Below the pieces are notes generated by a model. That model saw only the letters and a program-made list of their open reading frames with translations, ran no database searches and was not told the DNA's origin. A stretch of DNA of 64,000 nucleotides from Planctomycetota bacterium (lineage in GTDB: Bacteria > Planctomycetota > Planctomycetia > Pirellulales > Pirellulaceae): positions 20,347 through 84,346 of the forward strand of contig JAPLNI010000056.1 of NCBI GenBank assembly GCA_026692865.1. The letters run 5' to 3'. This document shows, in pieces, positions 45,152-55,479 of this stretch (position 1 is its first letter; the number at the start of each line of letters is the position of its first letter). The translations under genes and the position numbers were made by a program.

Positions 45152-45796
45152 ATGCAATTGTCAACCAAGGACAATAAGTCGCGAAGAAGTTGCCTAAGTT
45201 GCTTGGCGTCGCTAGGACTCGCCAGCGTTTTTTCATCCACCTGGGGATTTGGAAAGGCCAACGCCGGAGATCCTGACTCAGGCGCGTTCGGTGCCTCCGA
45301 TTCGACATCTGCAAAAGCGAAAGACGGTATCGATAACAAAGCTAAGGCGAAAAGCAAATCCAAAGATGACGGCGAGATCGATTACAAGGCGATCACGAAC
45401 GCCGAGTGGAAGAAACGGTTAACGCCTCAGCAATATAAAGTTTGCCGCGAACAGGGAACAGAGAGAGCCTACAGCGGGAAGTACTTTGACACGAAAGCCG
45501 ACGGTGCCTACCGATGCACTTGCTGCGATACCGTTTTGTTTGACTCTAAAGAAAAATTCGATAGTAAGACTGGCTGGCCAAGCTTTTGGCAACCAAGCGA
45601 CAAAAAAATGGTTGGCGAATCCGTTGATCACCTCCTAGGTTATCCTCGCACCGAAGTCCATTGCAATAAATGCGACGCGCACTTAGGACACGTTTTCGAT
45701 GACGCCCCACAAACCCCAACCGGCTTACGTTACTGCATAAATTCCGTCTGCTTAGAATTTGTCCCTCGAGCCAAACTGGAAAAAGCTAAAGACTAG
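45152..45796 (+). CDS. msrB: Exported peptide-methionine (R)-S-oxide reductase
   Basis: 214 residues. The N-terminus has a twin-arginine-like signal ([19 protein letters not shown], then GKANA), so export through Tat is likely. After an acidic/basic linker comes the MsrB domain: two zinc CxxC pairs ([11 protein letters not shown] and [14 protein letters not shown]), [11 protein letters not shown] and [11 protein letters not shown] with the catalytic Cys. An extra Cys stands where Ser or Ala is common (INSVC for INSAS). It repairs oxidised methionine, here probably in envelope proteins. Confidence 0.95.
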   Translation: MQLSTKDNKSRRSCLSCLASLGLASVFSSTWGFGKANAGDPDSGAFGASDSTSAKAKDGIDNKAKAKSKSKDDGEIDYKAITNAEWKKRLTPQQYKVCREQGTERAYSGKYFDTKADGAYRCTCCDTVLFDSKEKFDSKTGWPSFWQPSDKKMVGESVDHLLGYPRTEVHCNKCDAHLGHVFDDAPQTPTGLRYCINSVCLEFVPRAKLEKAKD

Positions 45797-45935
45797 TAGA
45801 CTATCGTCAGAATCTAGGGTCTTTGTCAACTCTACATTCTCAGTAGCCGAATTCGTAAGAATTCTCCCCCCCCCGCGGTTCTTCCGATTCTCCAAGGTTT
45901 GAAGAACTTTTAGAAATACGATTCGAAATTGAATT

Positions 45936-45961
45936 CATCAGATGTCTTACGACATCTGATG
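45936..45961. repeat. Perfect 11-base hairpin between msrB and NIPSNAP genes
   Basis: CATCAGATGTC, loop TTAC, GACATCTGATG. It lies between two convergent genes and could end transcription in either direction, but no T-run follows. A C9 run lies upstream at 45866-45874. Confidence 0.6.
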
Positions 45962-46003
45962 CGGGTCAAGCTCTTGCTTTTCAAAACGAATAAACAGCTA
46001 TCT

Positions 46004-46858
46004 CTACTTCAAGGGCGAGAAGTCAAGCGGTTTCAAGAAGAGGCTTTTGACTCCGTCTTTAACTGTCAGTGATCCACCAGCGGCAGCTTCGGAAGCCTTT
46101 CTTGCTGTGACCCAATTTGGATCGAGCCGGAAGGCATCGAACGAGGCTTTTGCCGCATCCGTGGACGCATGCGCAAGTAGGTAGACCAATGTTGAATCAG
46201 CTGCAGTCGATTTGGGATCGATCACCGCCGAGGGAGATGCTGGTGGAGCGAGCGTTGAAACAACCTTGGCAAAATCCGCAGGGACTTCCGTCGAGACAGA
46301 CCAATAAACAAGGTTCGTCATGCCGTGCTTGGCAAACAAATCAATTGTATGATTTCGAAATCGATTGTTCAGAGCCGCTAAGTTACCGAGCGTTGCGGCA
46401 TAGGTGCGAAGCTCAAACACGCGATTGCCAATTTGCGACGCCTTCAATAGAGGGCTGTAATCATTAATCGACAGGAAGACGCGTTCGAACGACTTTACCG
46501 CTTTACCGTTTTTCGAGGCTTGCTCGAGTGCCAATTGCCACTCGCTATCTTTTTGAAACGCAGCCCACGCTGCATCGCTACTTGCTTTGTCAGTGTGGCT
46601 AACGAGCGTAATTACGCGATCATCTGCTGAATCCACTGGTAACCAAGCGGCTTCCAAACGAATGTCATGCTTAGCCATAAACTTGACGCCAGCGTTCGCA
46701 ATCAAATCGATAACTTCCGATTGCTTACCCTCAGCGCTGCTGTATACGCGTAACTCATACAGTCGGGAATCAGCGCTGCGAGCGACACCCGCAGCTTGAA
46801 TGAAAACGGTAGACATAACGGCCAGTGACAACAAAATTTCTTGGATGGATGATCGCAT
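46004..46858 (-). CDS. Exported NIPSNAP-family protein
   Basis: 284 residues from ATG 46858, with a signal peptide (EILLSLAVMSTVFIQAAGVARSA). Two tandem NIPSNAP ferredoxin-like domains follow: one starts RLYELRVYSSAEGKQSEVID and the other RVFELRTYAATLGNLAALNN. The family is of uncertain function; secreted two-domain forms are common in planctomycetes. An upstream extension to 46912 lacks any signal features. Confidence 0.88.
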   Translation of the reverse strand: MRSSIQEILLSLAVMSTVFIQAAGVARSADSRLYELRVYSSAEGKQSEVIDLIANAGVKFMAKHDIRLEAAWLPVDSADDRVITLVSHTDKASSDAAWAAFQKDSEWQLALEQASKNGKAVKSFERVFLSINDYSPLLKASQIGNRVFELRTYAATLGNLAALNNRFRNHTIDLFAKHGMTNLVYWSVSTEVPADFAKVVSTLAPPASPSAVIDPKSTAADSTLVYLLAHASTDAAKASFDAFRLDPNWVTARKASEAAAGGSLTVKDGVKSLFLKPLDFSPLK

Positions 46859-47040
46859 TGATAAATGGTTTCTTGGGAGGGCGAACAAAGTCGAGGTGAA
46901 GAAATGCAACACAGTGGAAGCCTAAGTATATCGAGAACTCGCTCGCTTCGCATTGCCCGCCAAAAATTCGCCAAACGTTGGCTTGTAAAAACAGAAGAGC
47001 CCGTGTTGCCACCGACTCTCCTAGTTCATAAAGCACAAAA

Positions 47041-47059
47041 CTCCGATCTCAACTCGGAG
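47041..47059 (-). terminator. Intrinsic terminator after thiC (weak)
   Basis: On the minus strand CTCCGA, loop GTTGAGA, TCGGAG, followed by TTTTGTG. The six-base stem is short and the T-run is four bases. It lies 18 bases after the thiC stop. Confidence 0.5.
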
Positions 47060-47076
47060 ATCGACCAGTGAAATGC

Positions 47077-48510
<1,434 letters not shown>

Positions 48511-48595
48511 TCAAGTGTATCCGTCTACGAGTGAGTGAGTAGACCAGATTAGAGAGAATAACAGCTCGGCAAGCGGCTTATCCAGCCTTACCGTA

Positions 48596-48617
48596 GGATG
48601 GGACCACTATCCCGCCC
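48596..48617. repeat. GGGAC-type hairpin repeat, copy 2
   Basis: GGATGGGACCACTATCCCGC CC, preceded by CCGTA as in the 27117 copy. The stem is GGATGGGA against TCCCGCCC. Confidence 0.7.
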
Positions 48618-48740
48618 ACAAACACGACCCACGGCAGTGTTCCATATTTTTCATCCCGCCGCTCCTTCTGCGTCGCCTACGCTCGCGGAAGGTAAGACGT
48701 TTTAACGCGGATAACGCCCGAGTCTCACAAGACATCGGTC

Positions 48741-48829
48741 GTTGAGCCGCTGGCGCTGCCGCGTTATTGGACCTTCCTGCGTAAGCGGATAGTTGATCGT
48801 TCTAAAAAGGCTTACGCATGAGGCTCAAC
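48741..48829. repeat. Nested palindromic element
   Basis: Outer arms GTTGAGCC (48741-48748) and GGCTCAAC (48822-48829) and inner arms TGCGTAAGC (48778-48786) and GCTTACGCA (48810-48818) are all perfect. The left end GAGCCGCTGGCGCTGCC resembles the REPIN arm family, so it may be a divergent member. Confidence 0.6.
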
Positions 48830-48860
48830 ACATCCGGCGTTGAACCGACAGCATTGATAC

Positions 48861-48905
48861 AAAAAAACCGAGCGAAGCTCAGGCCATTTGCCTTAACTTC
48901 GCTCG
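48861..48905 (-). terminator. Intrinsic terminator of the TPR gene
   Basis: On the minus strand CGAGCGAAG, a loop of about 19 bases, CTTCGCTCG, then GG and seven T. The nine-base stem is perfect and lies 38 bases after the stop of the TPR gene. Confidence 0.75.
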
Positions 48906-48942
48906 CTTTATAAGTTCGTTTTTCTAATCTAGAAACCTAGAA

Positions 48943-50337
48943 CTACGGAGTAGCCTTCACTTCCGGAGGCATCGCGGCTTTGGCTGCTTTTTTCTGTGGG
49001 AAAGTACCAGGAGCTGCAACGGCGCTCTTCATGAACTGTATAGATTCGTCCTCACGCCCAAGGCTCTTCAAGATCATCGCTGCATAGTACGCAGTTTGTG
49101 GGCTGATTCGTCCGCCGCTCACGACCTGTCCAAGAATCTTATCAGCGACGTCAGCCGAACCGGTTTTGTACTTCACCCAGGCTGCGGTCGCGGCAAGTCG
49201 TTCTTGGTTTGGAGCTTGTCGAAGATTGGCTTCGCTGATCTGCTGAGCTCGAGCTCGCTTTCCTTCATCATTTGATTCGACCAAGACAAGTGCCAAATTA
49301 TCAGCAGCATCAAAGTCGTTCGGATTCGCTCGATGAAGCTCCGAAAGAATCTGCTCAGCAGTTTCTTGATCAGCCATGTATCGAGCAATAATTGCCTTCA
49401 TCAATTTGAACTCGCGAAGGCTCTGGTACTCGGCAGGAGCTTTTTCAAGGTAAACCTTGGCATCAGCCTCACGTCCTTCGTCGATCAGGAACTGCAAGTA
49501 TTCAATCCAGTTGGCGGCTGTTGAGGTCGATTTGTCGGACAAGCCACTCTTGAACCAAGCTTCCGCCTTGTCGCGACTGCCGCTCGACACCAGTGCCGCT
49601 GCAATAGCAAGGTCCGGCTGGGGAAGAGACTTGTCCAGTAACTTCGCTTTCTTGAGCAACGCAGCACCGGCGTCTACTTCACCCGCCGAAACCTTCATTC
49701 GACCCAACGCCCAAAAAGCGTCTCCCTTTTCGGGCTGCAGCTTACTAAGCGTTTCAAACAGCTTTGTCGCCATCGGGACATCTCGACGTCGTTCGGCCAC
49801 TTCACCGCGAAGCTTTACGAGTTCGGTTAGGAAGTTGTTTTTTCGGGCATCTTGAAATTTCATTCCGTCAACCAACGAGTAGGACTTCTCAAGATGCAGC
49901 CAAGCATCTGTCCATCGCCCGCCGACCATGGCGATCTCTGCAAAGTTTTTGTAACACTCCGCATCAGCTGGATTCGCAGAAACGTAGTTTTCCAAGGCCG
50001 CCAACGCATCGGGCCACTGACCATTAGCCATCAACATCCGAGCAACCATCAAGTCCGGCTTGGGAAGATTAGGATTAGCCTTCTTTGCCTCGTCGAGATC
50101 CTTCTTCAATTTCTCGACATTCCCAGTCTTAAAGCTTTCGATCGCTGCGGCAATCGCAGGTTCCTTCTTACCTAATTCGGTTAGAACGGTCACGTTGGAA
50201 GGAAATGGGTCCAACGGATTTGCGTTGAGACCCACTTGGCAGTAGCCCGTAGATGAAAACCCAAAGCCAACTGCCAGGGCAACGACTATAGAACGACAAA
50301 CCATTCGAGAAATAAGGCGACGAAACGTTAATTGCAT
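48943..50337 (-). CDS. Exported TPR-repeat protein
   Basis: 464 residues from ATG 50337, with a signal peptide (SIVVALAVGFGFSSTGYCQ). The mature part is built of TPR-like helical pairs throughout, for example ANGQWPDALAALENYVSANP, AFWALGRMKVSAGEVDAGAA and NPNDFDAADNLALVLVES. It is probably a periplasmic scaffold; partners are unknown. The frame is open to 50463, but the extra residues hide the signal. An intrinsic terminator follows, so it is monocistronic. Confidence 0.85.
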   Translation of the reverse strand: MQLTFRRLISRMVCRSIVVALAVGFGFSSTGYCQVGLNANPLDPFPSNVTVLTELGKKEPAIAAAIESFKTGNVEKLKKDLDEAKKANPNLPKPDLMVARMLMANGQWPDALAALENYVSANPADAECYKNFAEIAMVGGRWTDAWLHLEKSYSLVDGMKFQDARKNNFLTELVKLRGEVAERRRDVPMATKLFETLSKLQPEKGDAFWALGRMKVSAGEVDAGAALLKKAKLLDKSLPQPDLAIAAALVSSGSRDKAEAWFKSGLSDKSTSTAANWIEYLQFLIDEGREADAKVYLEKAPAEYQSLREFKLMKAIIARYMADQETAEQILSELHRANPNDFDAADNLALVLVESNDEGKRARAQQISEANLRQAPNQERLAATAAWVKYKTGSADVADKILGQVVSGGRISPQTAYYAAMILKSLGREDESIQFMKSAVAAPGTFPQKKAAKAAMPPEVKATP

Positions 50338-50488
50338 AGTTTTGACATCAACGAAAATGAGTTTTGGGACAAACGTGTTAGAAAGGACGCAAACGGGAAG
50401 CCTAAGTTTCCCCAAGCCCCACCAACCACCTGATTGAATGCAATTGTCATTGACAAATTGCACAACAACCTAGCTACCAATCGATCTT

Positions 50489-50586
50489 AGATTAATTGCC
50501 CCTGGGTTTACCACACTGATCAATTAATCTGGAGCGGTAATTTTGATCAACTTTCCAGCTTTGGGGTTAGATTGTATCAATTAATC
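50489..50586. promoter_or_regulatory. AATTAATC operator-like sites upstream of the TPR gene
   Basis: AGATTAATTG at 50489-50498 and CAATTAATCT at 50521-50530 form a perfect ten-base inverted pair. CAATTAATC recurs at 50578-50586. They lie 150-250 bases upstream of the TPR gene and just after the adk stop. A binding site for a regulator is a guess. Confidence 0.4.
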
Positions 50587-50624
50587 AGAGTGTAGGTTAC
50601 ACCAAGCCACATTAGTGAAGATAT

Positions 50625-51191
50625 TTAATCCCGCGTTACCCGTTGCTGGATTTGGTGAAAGACGTTCTCAGCGTCTTGCATACCATCGATTACCGCCAAT
50701 TTGCCCTGCTTTGCGTAGTATTCAACTAGAGGTGCCGTCTGAGTGCTGTAAACCCGCATCCGCTCGTGGATGGTCTCTCGGTTGTCGTCTAACCGCCCTT
50801 CACTCACCGCTCGCTTTAACAATCGATCGATCAGGACATCCTCAACAACTGCAAGCTCTAACACCATGTCCAACTTGAGCCCGTTCTCCGCCAAATGATC
50901 ATCCAGCAATTGAGCCTGAATCATCGTTCGCGGGAAACCGTCGAAGAGAGCCCCCGCATTACAATCAGGCTGCTTTAGCCTCTGCTCAACGATACGCATG
51001 ACTAAGTGATCGGGTGCTAGTCGCCCAGCGTCGATATACGAAGCCACCCAACGCGACAACGCAGTGTCTTCGCTTTTGACGGCCCGTAACATTTCACCGG
51101 TAGAAAGGTGCGGGATCTTCAGGAACTCAACCAATCGCTTGCATTGAGTCCCCTTGCCAGCACCAGGCGGTCCGATAAAGACTATCCTCAT
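50625..51191 (-). CDS. adk: Adenylate kinase (short LID form)
   Basis: 188 residues. It has the P-loop GPPGAGKGTQ, the AMP-binding HLSTGEMLR and LFDGFPRTMIQAQ. The LID is the short type without zinc cysteines (LLKRAVSEGRLDD). It interconverts ATP, AMP and ADP. It follows secY by 15 bases, the usual spc-operon tail. map, infA and rpmJ, which often follow, are absent. Confidence 0.97.
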   Translation of the reverse strand: MRIVFIGPPGAGKGTQCKRLVEFLKIPHLSTGEMLRAVKSEDTALSRWVASYIDAGRLAPDHLVMRIVEQRLKQPDCNAGALFDGFPRTMIQAQLLDDHLAENGLKLDMVLELAVVEDVLIDRLLKRAVSEGRLDDNRETIHERMRVYSTQTAPLVEYYAKQGKLAVIDGMQDAENVFHQIQQRVTRD

Positions 51192-51206
51192 CAGAAAAAC
51201 GCCTTC

Positions 51207-52589
51207 TTAGGACTCGAGAAGTCCGCGATAGTTTCTCATCAGTAAATGTGAATCGATCTTTTGAATCAAATCAAAAGCAACACTCACCGCGATTAGCAAC
51301 CCAGTTCCACCGTAAAACGCCGCCACGCTAAACGATACTCCAAATTGACTAGTCACAAGCGTCGGTACGATCGCAACAATTGCCAAGAACGCAGCCCCCA
51401 CATAAGTGATTCGTACCATAACGCGTTCTAAGTAGTCGGCTGTTCGCTTACCTGGTCGATACCCAGGAATAAACGTTCCGTGATCCTTCAGATTCTCTGA
51501 CATTTCCTTTGGATTGAAAGTGATTGATGTCCAGAAGAAACAGAAGAAGAAGATCAGCAAAATGTACAAAATGTTGTAGATAAACGACGACGGGTTCTGG
51601 AAAACAATCGCTCCGTTGGTTAAGTACCTAGCGACCGTGTTGGAGAAACTATTCTCGTTGCCTGACCCGTCGATGAAAGCCGGAGCCAATAACTGCAAAA
51701 CCACACCCGGGATCATCAGCAAACTACTAGCAAAAATGATCGGCATCACACCAGCCTGATTAATCTTCAACGGAAGGTACTGCTTCGTACCACCATAAAC
51801 TTTGCGACCGCGAACATGCTTGGCACTTTGAGTCGGGATACGACGCTGAGCCAAAGTAATGAACACAACAGCAAAAACTACCGCCACGAAAAGACACCCG
51901 AGGATGATCAAAACGTCGGGACCAATCTGCCCCTGCGACATGCCGCTAAGCGAGCTCTGCATGCTACTTCGAAGATTCCACAACGCGTTTGGCATCTGAA
52001 CCAGAATACCTGCCATGATAAGTAAGCTGATTCCGTTACCTATACCGTACTCGTCGATCTGCTCACCCAACCACATCAAAAACACGGTTCCGCAGGTCAT
52101 TATCATAACCAGAGTTACCTGCCAGCCAAACGAAAGACTACCCGAGGAATTCAAAAACTGCTCTGAAACAGTCGCCGTACCGCCACTGCCAACCATAAAG
52201 TTTAAGTACACCCAACTTTGAATCAAACAAATGATTACTGTCAAATATCGAGTGTATTCATTAATCTTTTTGATACCGGTTTGCCCTTCCTTACGGAGCT
52301 TCTCAATCGGTGGCCAAACGGTCCCCAACAATTGAAAAATGATCGATGCCGAAATGTACGGCATGATTCCGAGACCGAAAATGCTCAGCGATCGCAGATC
52401 CGTCGCAGCAAACATCGAAACCTTCTCGAAGAAAGCGTTCAAGGTCCCGCCCATATCGCCAGTGCTGCTTTTCATGACCGGCAAACGAATCTGGTACCCG
52501 ATACGATAAATCCCCAGCAGCATCAGCGTCAAAAAAATCTTTTGACGCAACTCGGGGATCGTAAAAACAATGCGAAGTTTCTCTAACAT
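51207..52589 (-). CDS. secY: Protein translocase subunit SecY
   Basis: 460 residues with ten membrane segments, the central channel of Sec export. Recognisable are the plug region (LRSLSIFGLGIMPYISASII), the basic cytoplasmic loop with KEGQTGIKKINEYTRYLTV, and the C-terminal RPGKRTADYLERVMVRITYV. A 345-base gap containing an intrinsic terminator separates it from rplO, so it should have its own promoter with adk downstream. Confidence 0.98.
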   Translation of the reverse strand: MLEKLRIVFTIPELRQKIFLTLMLLGIYRIGYQIRLPVMKSSTGDMGGTLNAFFEKVSMFAATDLRSLSIFGLGIMPYISASIIFQLLGTVWPPIEKLRKEGQTGIKKINEYTRYLTVIICLIQSWVYLNFMVGSGGTATVSEQFLNSSGSLSFGWQVTLVMIMTCGTVFLMWLGEQIDEYGIGNGISLLIMAGILVQMPNALWNLRSSMQSSLSGMSQGQIGPDVLIILGCLFVAVVFAVVFITLAQRRIPTQSAKHVRGRKVYGGTKQYLPLKINQAGVMPIIFASSLLMIPGVVLQLLAPAFIDGSGNENSFSNTVARYLTNGAIVFQNPSSFIYNILYILLIFFFCFFWTSITFNPKEMSENLKDHGTFIPGYRPGKRTADYLERVMVRITYVGAAFLAIVAIVPTLVTSQFGVSFSVAAFYGGTGLLIAVSVAFDLIQKIDSHLLMRNYRGLLES

Positions 52590-52934
52590 CGAACGTAAGT
52601 CTTTCTATTCCATTCTGAACCCGCTAGGAACCCATCACCCGGCCCAGCACTGATCCAATTCAGTGCCTTGCTCACGTGGCAATCGTTAAATTCCAAGCTT
52701 CGTGTATTTGTATATGCAAAGTGGGAATCTGTACAAGTCTGAACCCGTCCTTGCGAGTCGAATGAACAGAAAAAAAGCCCAGGATTTCCTGGGCTTTTAC
52801 TTGCTACGATTCAGCAAAAAATCCTGACGATCCACAGACAGGCAATCGAAGTTATCATGCTGAATTTTTGTCCTGCAAACCCAGCCAGGGTGAGCGGGAG
52901 TCGTGCCATTCAGTGAATTGAGTACTGCTTACTA
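52590..52934. other. Spacer between rplO and secY with terminator and presumed secY promoter
   Basis: 345 bases, unusually long for the spc cluster. The strong hairpin at 52773-52798 ends the upstream transcript. The 180 bases between it and secY have no gene and should carry the promoter of secY-adk. I could not pick a -10/-35 pair with confidence. Confidence 0.55.
52770..52798 (-). terminator. Strong intrinsic terminator after rplO
   Basis: On the minus strand AAAAGCCCAGGA, loop AA, TCCTGGGCTTTT with the T-run extended to seven. The 12-base stem is perfect, and its A/T-rich base makes it usable from either direction. It lies 137 bases after the rplO stop. Confidence 0.9.
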
Positions 52935-53432
52935 CTAAGCTAGTTCAGCCTTCAACGCAGCGACTCGTTCTTTCGGAGTTCGCTTGGCTGCGATGATCGT
53001 AACTGTACCACCAGCCGCTTCAATCTTCTGCTTGGCGCCTTCACTCACGCGAGTGACTGTAACCTTTAAAGCCTTGGTGATTTCTCCGTCGCCAAGAATC
53101 TTCACTTCGTCGCAGACGACTTTGACCAAACCGCACTCTCGAAGGGTGATTGGGTTGACTTCAGCACCAGCTTCAAAGTAGGTATTCAGATCGCTCACGT
53201 TCACTCCGAAAACTACCGACGCAAACTTGTTATGAAATCCACGCTTTGGAATGCGTCGGACTAGCGGCAAGTCACCACCGTTGAACATTGGATGTCGCGA
53301 ATAACCGCTACGCGACTTATGTCCATTGTGTCCGCGGGTCGACGTCTTTCCCATCCCGGAACCAACACCGCGACCTACGCGACGACGAGCTTTATGCTTA
53401 ACAATACCTACGTGTACATCATGTTCATTCAT
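52935..53432 (-). CDS. rplO: 50S ribosomal protein uL15
   Basis: 165 residues. It has the Gly/Arg-rich N-terminal tail (RRVGRGVGSGMGKTSTRGHN) and the family motif at the C-terminal half (SEGAKQKIEAAGGTVTII). The ATG overlaps the rpsE stop by four bases. No rpmD (uL30) gene lies between rpsE and rplO, where it usually stands. It is the last gene before the terminator at 52770. Confidence 0.97.
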   Translation of the reverse strand: MNEHDVHVGIVKHKARRRVGRGVGSGMGKTSTRGHNGHKSRSGYSRHPMFNGGDLPLVRRIPKRGFHNKFASVVFGVNVSDLNTYFEAGAEVNPITLRECGLVKVVCDEVKILGDGEITKALKVTVTRVSEGAKQKIEAAGGTVTIIAAKRTPKERVAALKAELA

Positions 53433-53923
53433 GACAAAGTCACTCCTCGCAGACGCTCAACGTCTTCCTTGGTTCGCAATTTCTTCAAAGCGTCAAAAGT
53501 GGCTTTGATTAGAACGGTCGGATTGTTCGACCGAAAACTCTTAGTCAAGATATCCTTGATCCCAGCTGCTTCACAAACCGAACGAACGGCTTGTCCAGCG
53601 ATAATACCTGTACCTGGACTGGCTGGCATCAACAACACGTGTGCCGCACCGTAATGACCGGATACTGCGTGTGGGATGCTACCATCAACAATTGGTATCT
53701 GAATTTGTTCGCGGCCAGCTTGCTTCTGAGCCTTTGCTACGCTTGGCGGAACTTCGTTCGCCTTGCCGTAACCGTATCCAACTTTGCCTTTTCCATCACC
53801 AACTACAACCAATGCAGCAAAGCTAAACCGACGCCCACCCTTTACGACCGCAGCACAACGCTTGATCTTCAGAACGCGATCGATGACGCCGTCTTGTTGG
53901 TTTTTATCACTGGCTTGTGCCAC
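53429..53923 (-). CDS. rpsE: 30S ribosomal protein uS5
   Basis: 165 residues from GTG 53923. I choose it because GGAG lies seven bases upstream and the protein then begins AQASDKNQQDG; an in-frame start at 53968 would add residues unlike uS5. The uS5 RNA-binding signature GGRRFSFAALVVVGDGKGKV and YGKANEVPPSVAKA are intact. uS5 helps accuracy at the decoding site. Confidence 0.96.
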   Translation of the reverse strand: MAQASDKNQQDGVIDRVLKIKRCAAVVKGGRRFSFAALVVVGDGKGKVGYGYGKANEVPPSVAKAQKQAGREQIQIPIVDGSIPHAVSGHYGAAHVLLMPASPGTGIIAGQAVRSVCEAAGIKDILTKSFRSNNPTVLIKATFDALKKLRTKEDVERLRGVTLS

Positions 53924-54008
53924 GCTAAATCTCCGGTAAACCCGACTCGAACACACTACTCGAAACATAGTTGAGCATTCACAATAGAACGCAACAACAT
54001 AACCATCT

Positions 54009-54377
54009 TTAGAACTTTAGGCCAGCCTCACGAGCAGCATTGGCTAACGCAGCAACTCGTCCGTGATACTTGCAATGCCCACGATCGAAGCAAACCTCCG
54101 AAACACCCGCTGCGATTGCCTTCTCAGCAATCACTTTGCCAAGCACAGTCGCAGCCGCGCAATTTCCGCCGTAACCAATCTTCTCTCGAAGACCTTTGTC
54201 GCGAGTTGTCGCCGAAGCGATCGTTCGGCCAGCTTCGTCATCGATAATTTGAACGCTAATATTCTTCAACGTTCGATTGACGCACAGCCGCGGCCTAGTA
54301 GCCGAGCCGGTCATTCGATTTCGAACACGAAAGCCACGTCGTTCACGTTGGCCGTTGATTATTCTTCGCAAATCCAC
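54009..54377 (-). CDS. rplR: 50S ribosomal protein uL18
   Basis: 122 residues from GTG 54377, with AAGGA about eight bases upstream. It carries RPRLCVNRTLKNISVQIIDD and the C-terminal FDRGHCKYHGRVAALANAAR, both typical of uL18, which binds 5S rRNA. A 124-base gap separates it from rplF upstream. Confidence 0.97.
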   Translation of the reverse strand: MDLRRIINGQRERRGFRVRNRMTGSATRPRLCVNRTLKNISVQIIDDEAGRTIASATTRDKGLREKIGYGGNCAAATVLGKVIAEKAIAAGVSEVCFDRGHCKYHGRVAALANAAREAGLKF

Positions 54378-54501
54378 TTTAAATTTCCTTCAACAATTTT
54401 ATGGCGACGTGGCTAAAGTACACGTCCTCGAATTGTATTTTTATACTGAACACTTACCTGAAGTATGCAACCGGGCGGCTCCGTTTCAGAAGCCGAACCA
54501 A

Positions 54502-55044
54502 CTACGTCGCACTCTTACCAGCCTTGATCTTGACAACTTCACCCTGATATCGAACTCCCTTGCCCTTGTACGGCTCCGGCTTTCTCAGAGCTCGCACCTC
54601 GGCAGCAAACTGACCGACCTTTTGCTTATCACAACCCTTGACCACGACGTGAGTCTGATCAGGGCAAGTGACTTCCAAACCATCTGGAATCTCTTTTTGA
54701 AGTTCGTTCGCAAAACCTACTCGGAGTTGCAAAACCTTCCCTTTGATAGCCGCAAGGTAACCAACGCCGATGATTTCAAGCTTCTTTTCGTAGCCGTTCT
54801 TGACGCCAAGAATCATGTTGTTAACGATCGCTCGCGTCAAACCATGGAACGCTCGGCTAGTTCGCTCTTCATTGTGCCGCTCGACCAAGACCGTCTTGCC
54901 GTCCTCGGACACCGTCACAGCGACTTCAGGCCGATGTGAAAACGCTAGTTTCCCTTTCGGACCTTCCACTTCAACAGTACCGTTCTGAACAACGACTTTA
55001 ACGCCATCGACTACAGTTACGGGCTTTCTTCCAATACGTGACAT
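54502..55044 (-). CDS. rplF: 50S ribosomal protein uL6
   Basis: 180 residues, normal length. It begins MSRIGRKPV and ends with the uL6 signature KPEPYKGKGVRYQGE, near the site where uL6 contacts the sarcin-ricin loop. It is 19 bases after rpsH. Confidence 0.98.
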   Translation of the reverse strand: MSRIGRKPVTVVDGVKVVVQNGTVEVEGPKGKLAFSHRPEVAVTVSEDGKTVLVERHNEERTSRAFHGLTRAIVNNMILGVKNGYEKKLEIIGVGYLAAIKGKVLQLRVGFANELQKEIPDGLEVTCPDQTHVVVKGCDKQKVGQFAAEVRALRKPEPYKGKGVRYQGEVVKIKAGKSAT

Positions 55045-55063
55045 GTTACTACACCAATTCCAA

Positions 55064-55459
55064 TTAGCTAATTTCGCAAAGAATCTCGCCGCCCAGCTTT
55101 TGCTGGCGGGCTTCGCGATCGCTCACTACGCCCTTCGATGTACTGATGATGGTGATTCCCATCCCGTTCATAATCGGACGCAATTCTACGCACTTGGCAT
55201 AGACTCGTCGACCAGGTTTACTAACTCGCTTGATCGTCTGAATGACTTGCTCGCCATTGGGACCATACTTCAACTCAAGGCGAAGAATCTTGGAGGGCTC
55301 TCCGTCAACTTCAGTGAAGTCCCAAATGTAGCCTTCTCGTTTCAAAACTTCAGCAACACCCTTACGTCCCTTGGACAAAGGCATATCCACGAACTGTCGC
55401 TCAACACGGACAGCATTGCGAATTCGGGTGAGCATATCTGCGATTGGATCTGTTAACAT
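55064..55459 (-). CDS. rpsH: 30S ribosomal protein uS8
   Basis: 131 residues from ATG 55459, the standard start (MLTDPIADMLTRIRNAV). The C-terminal signature GMGITIISTSKGVVSDREAR is intact. uS8 binds 16S rRNA helix 21 and, in E. coli, represses the spc operon; whether it does so here cannot be read from sequence. Confidence 0.97.
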   Translation of the reverse strand: MLTDPIADMLTRIRNAVRVERQFVDMPLSKGRKGVAEVLKREGYIWDFTEVDGEPSKILRLELKYGPNGEQVIQTIKRVSKPGRRVYAKCVELRPIMNGMGITIISTSKGVVSDREARQQKLGGEILCEIS

Positions 55460-55479
55460 AAAATTCAATACCCCTTTCC

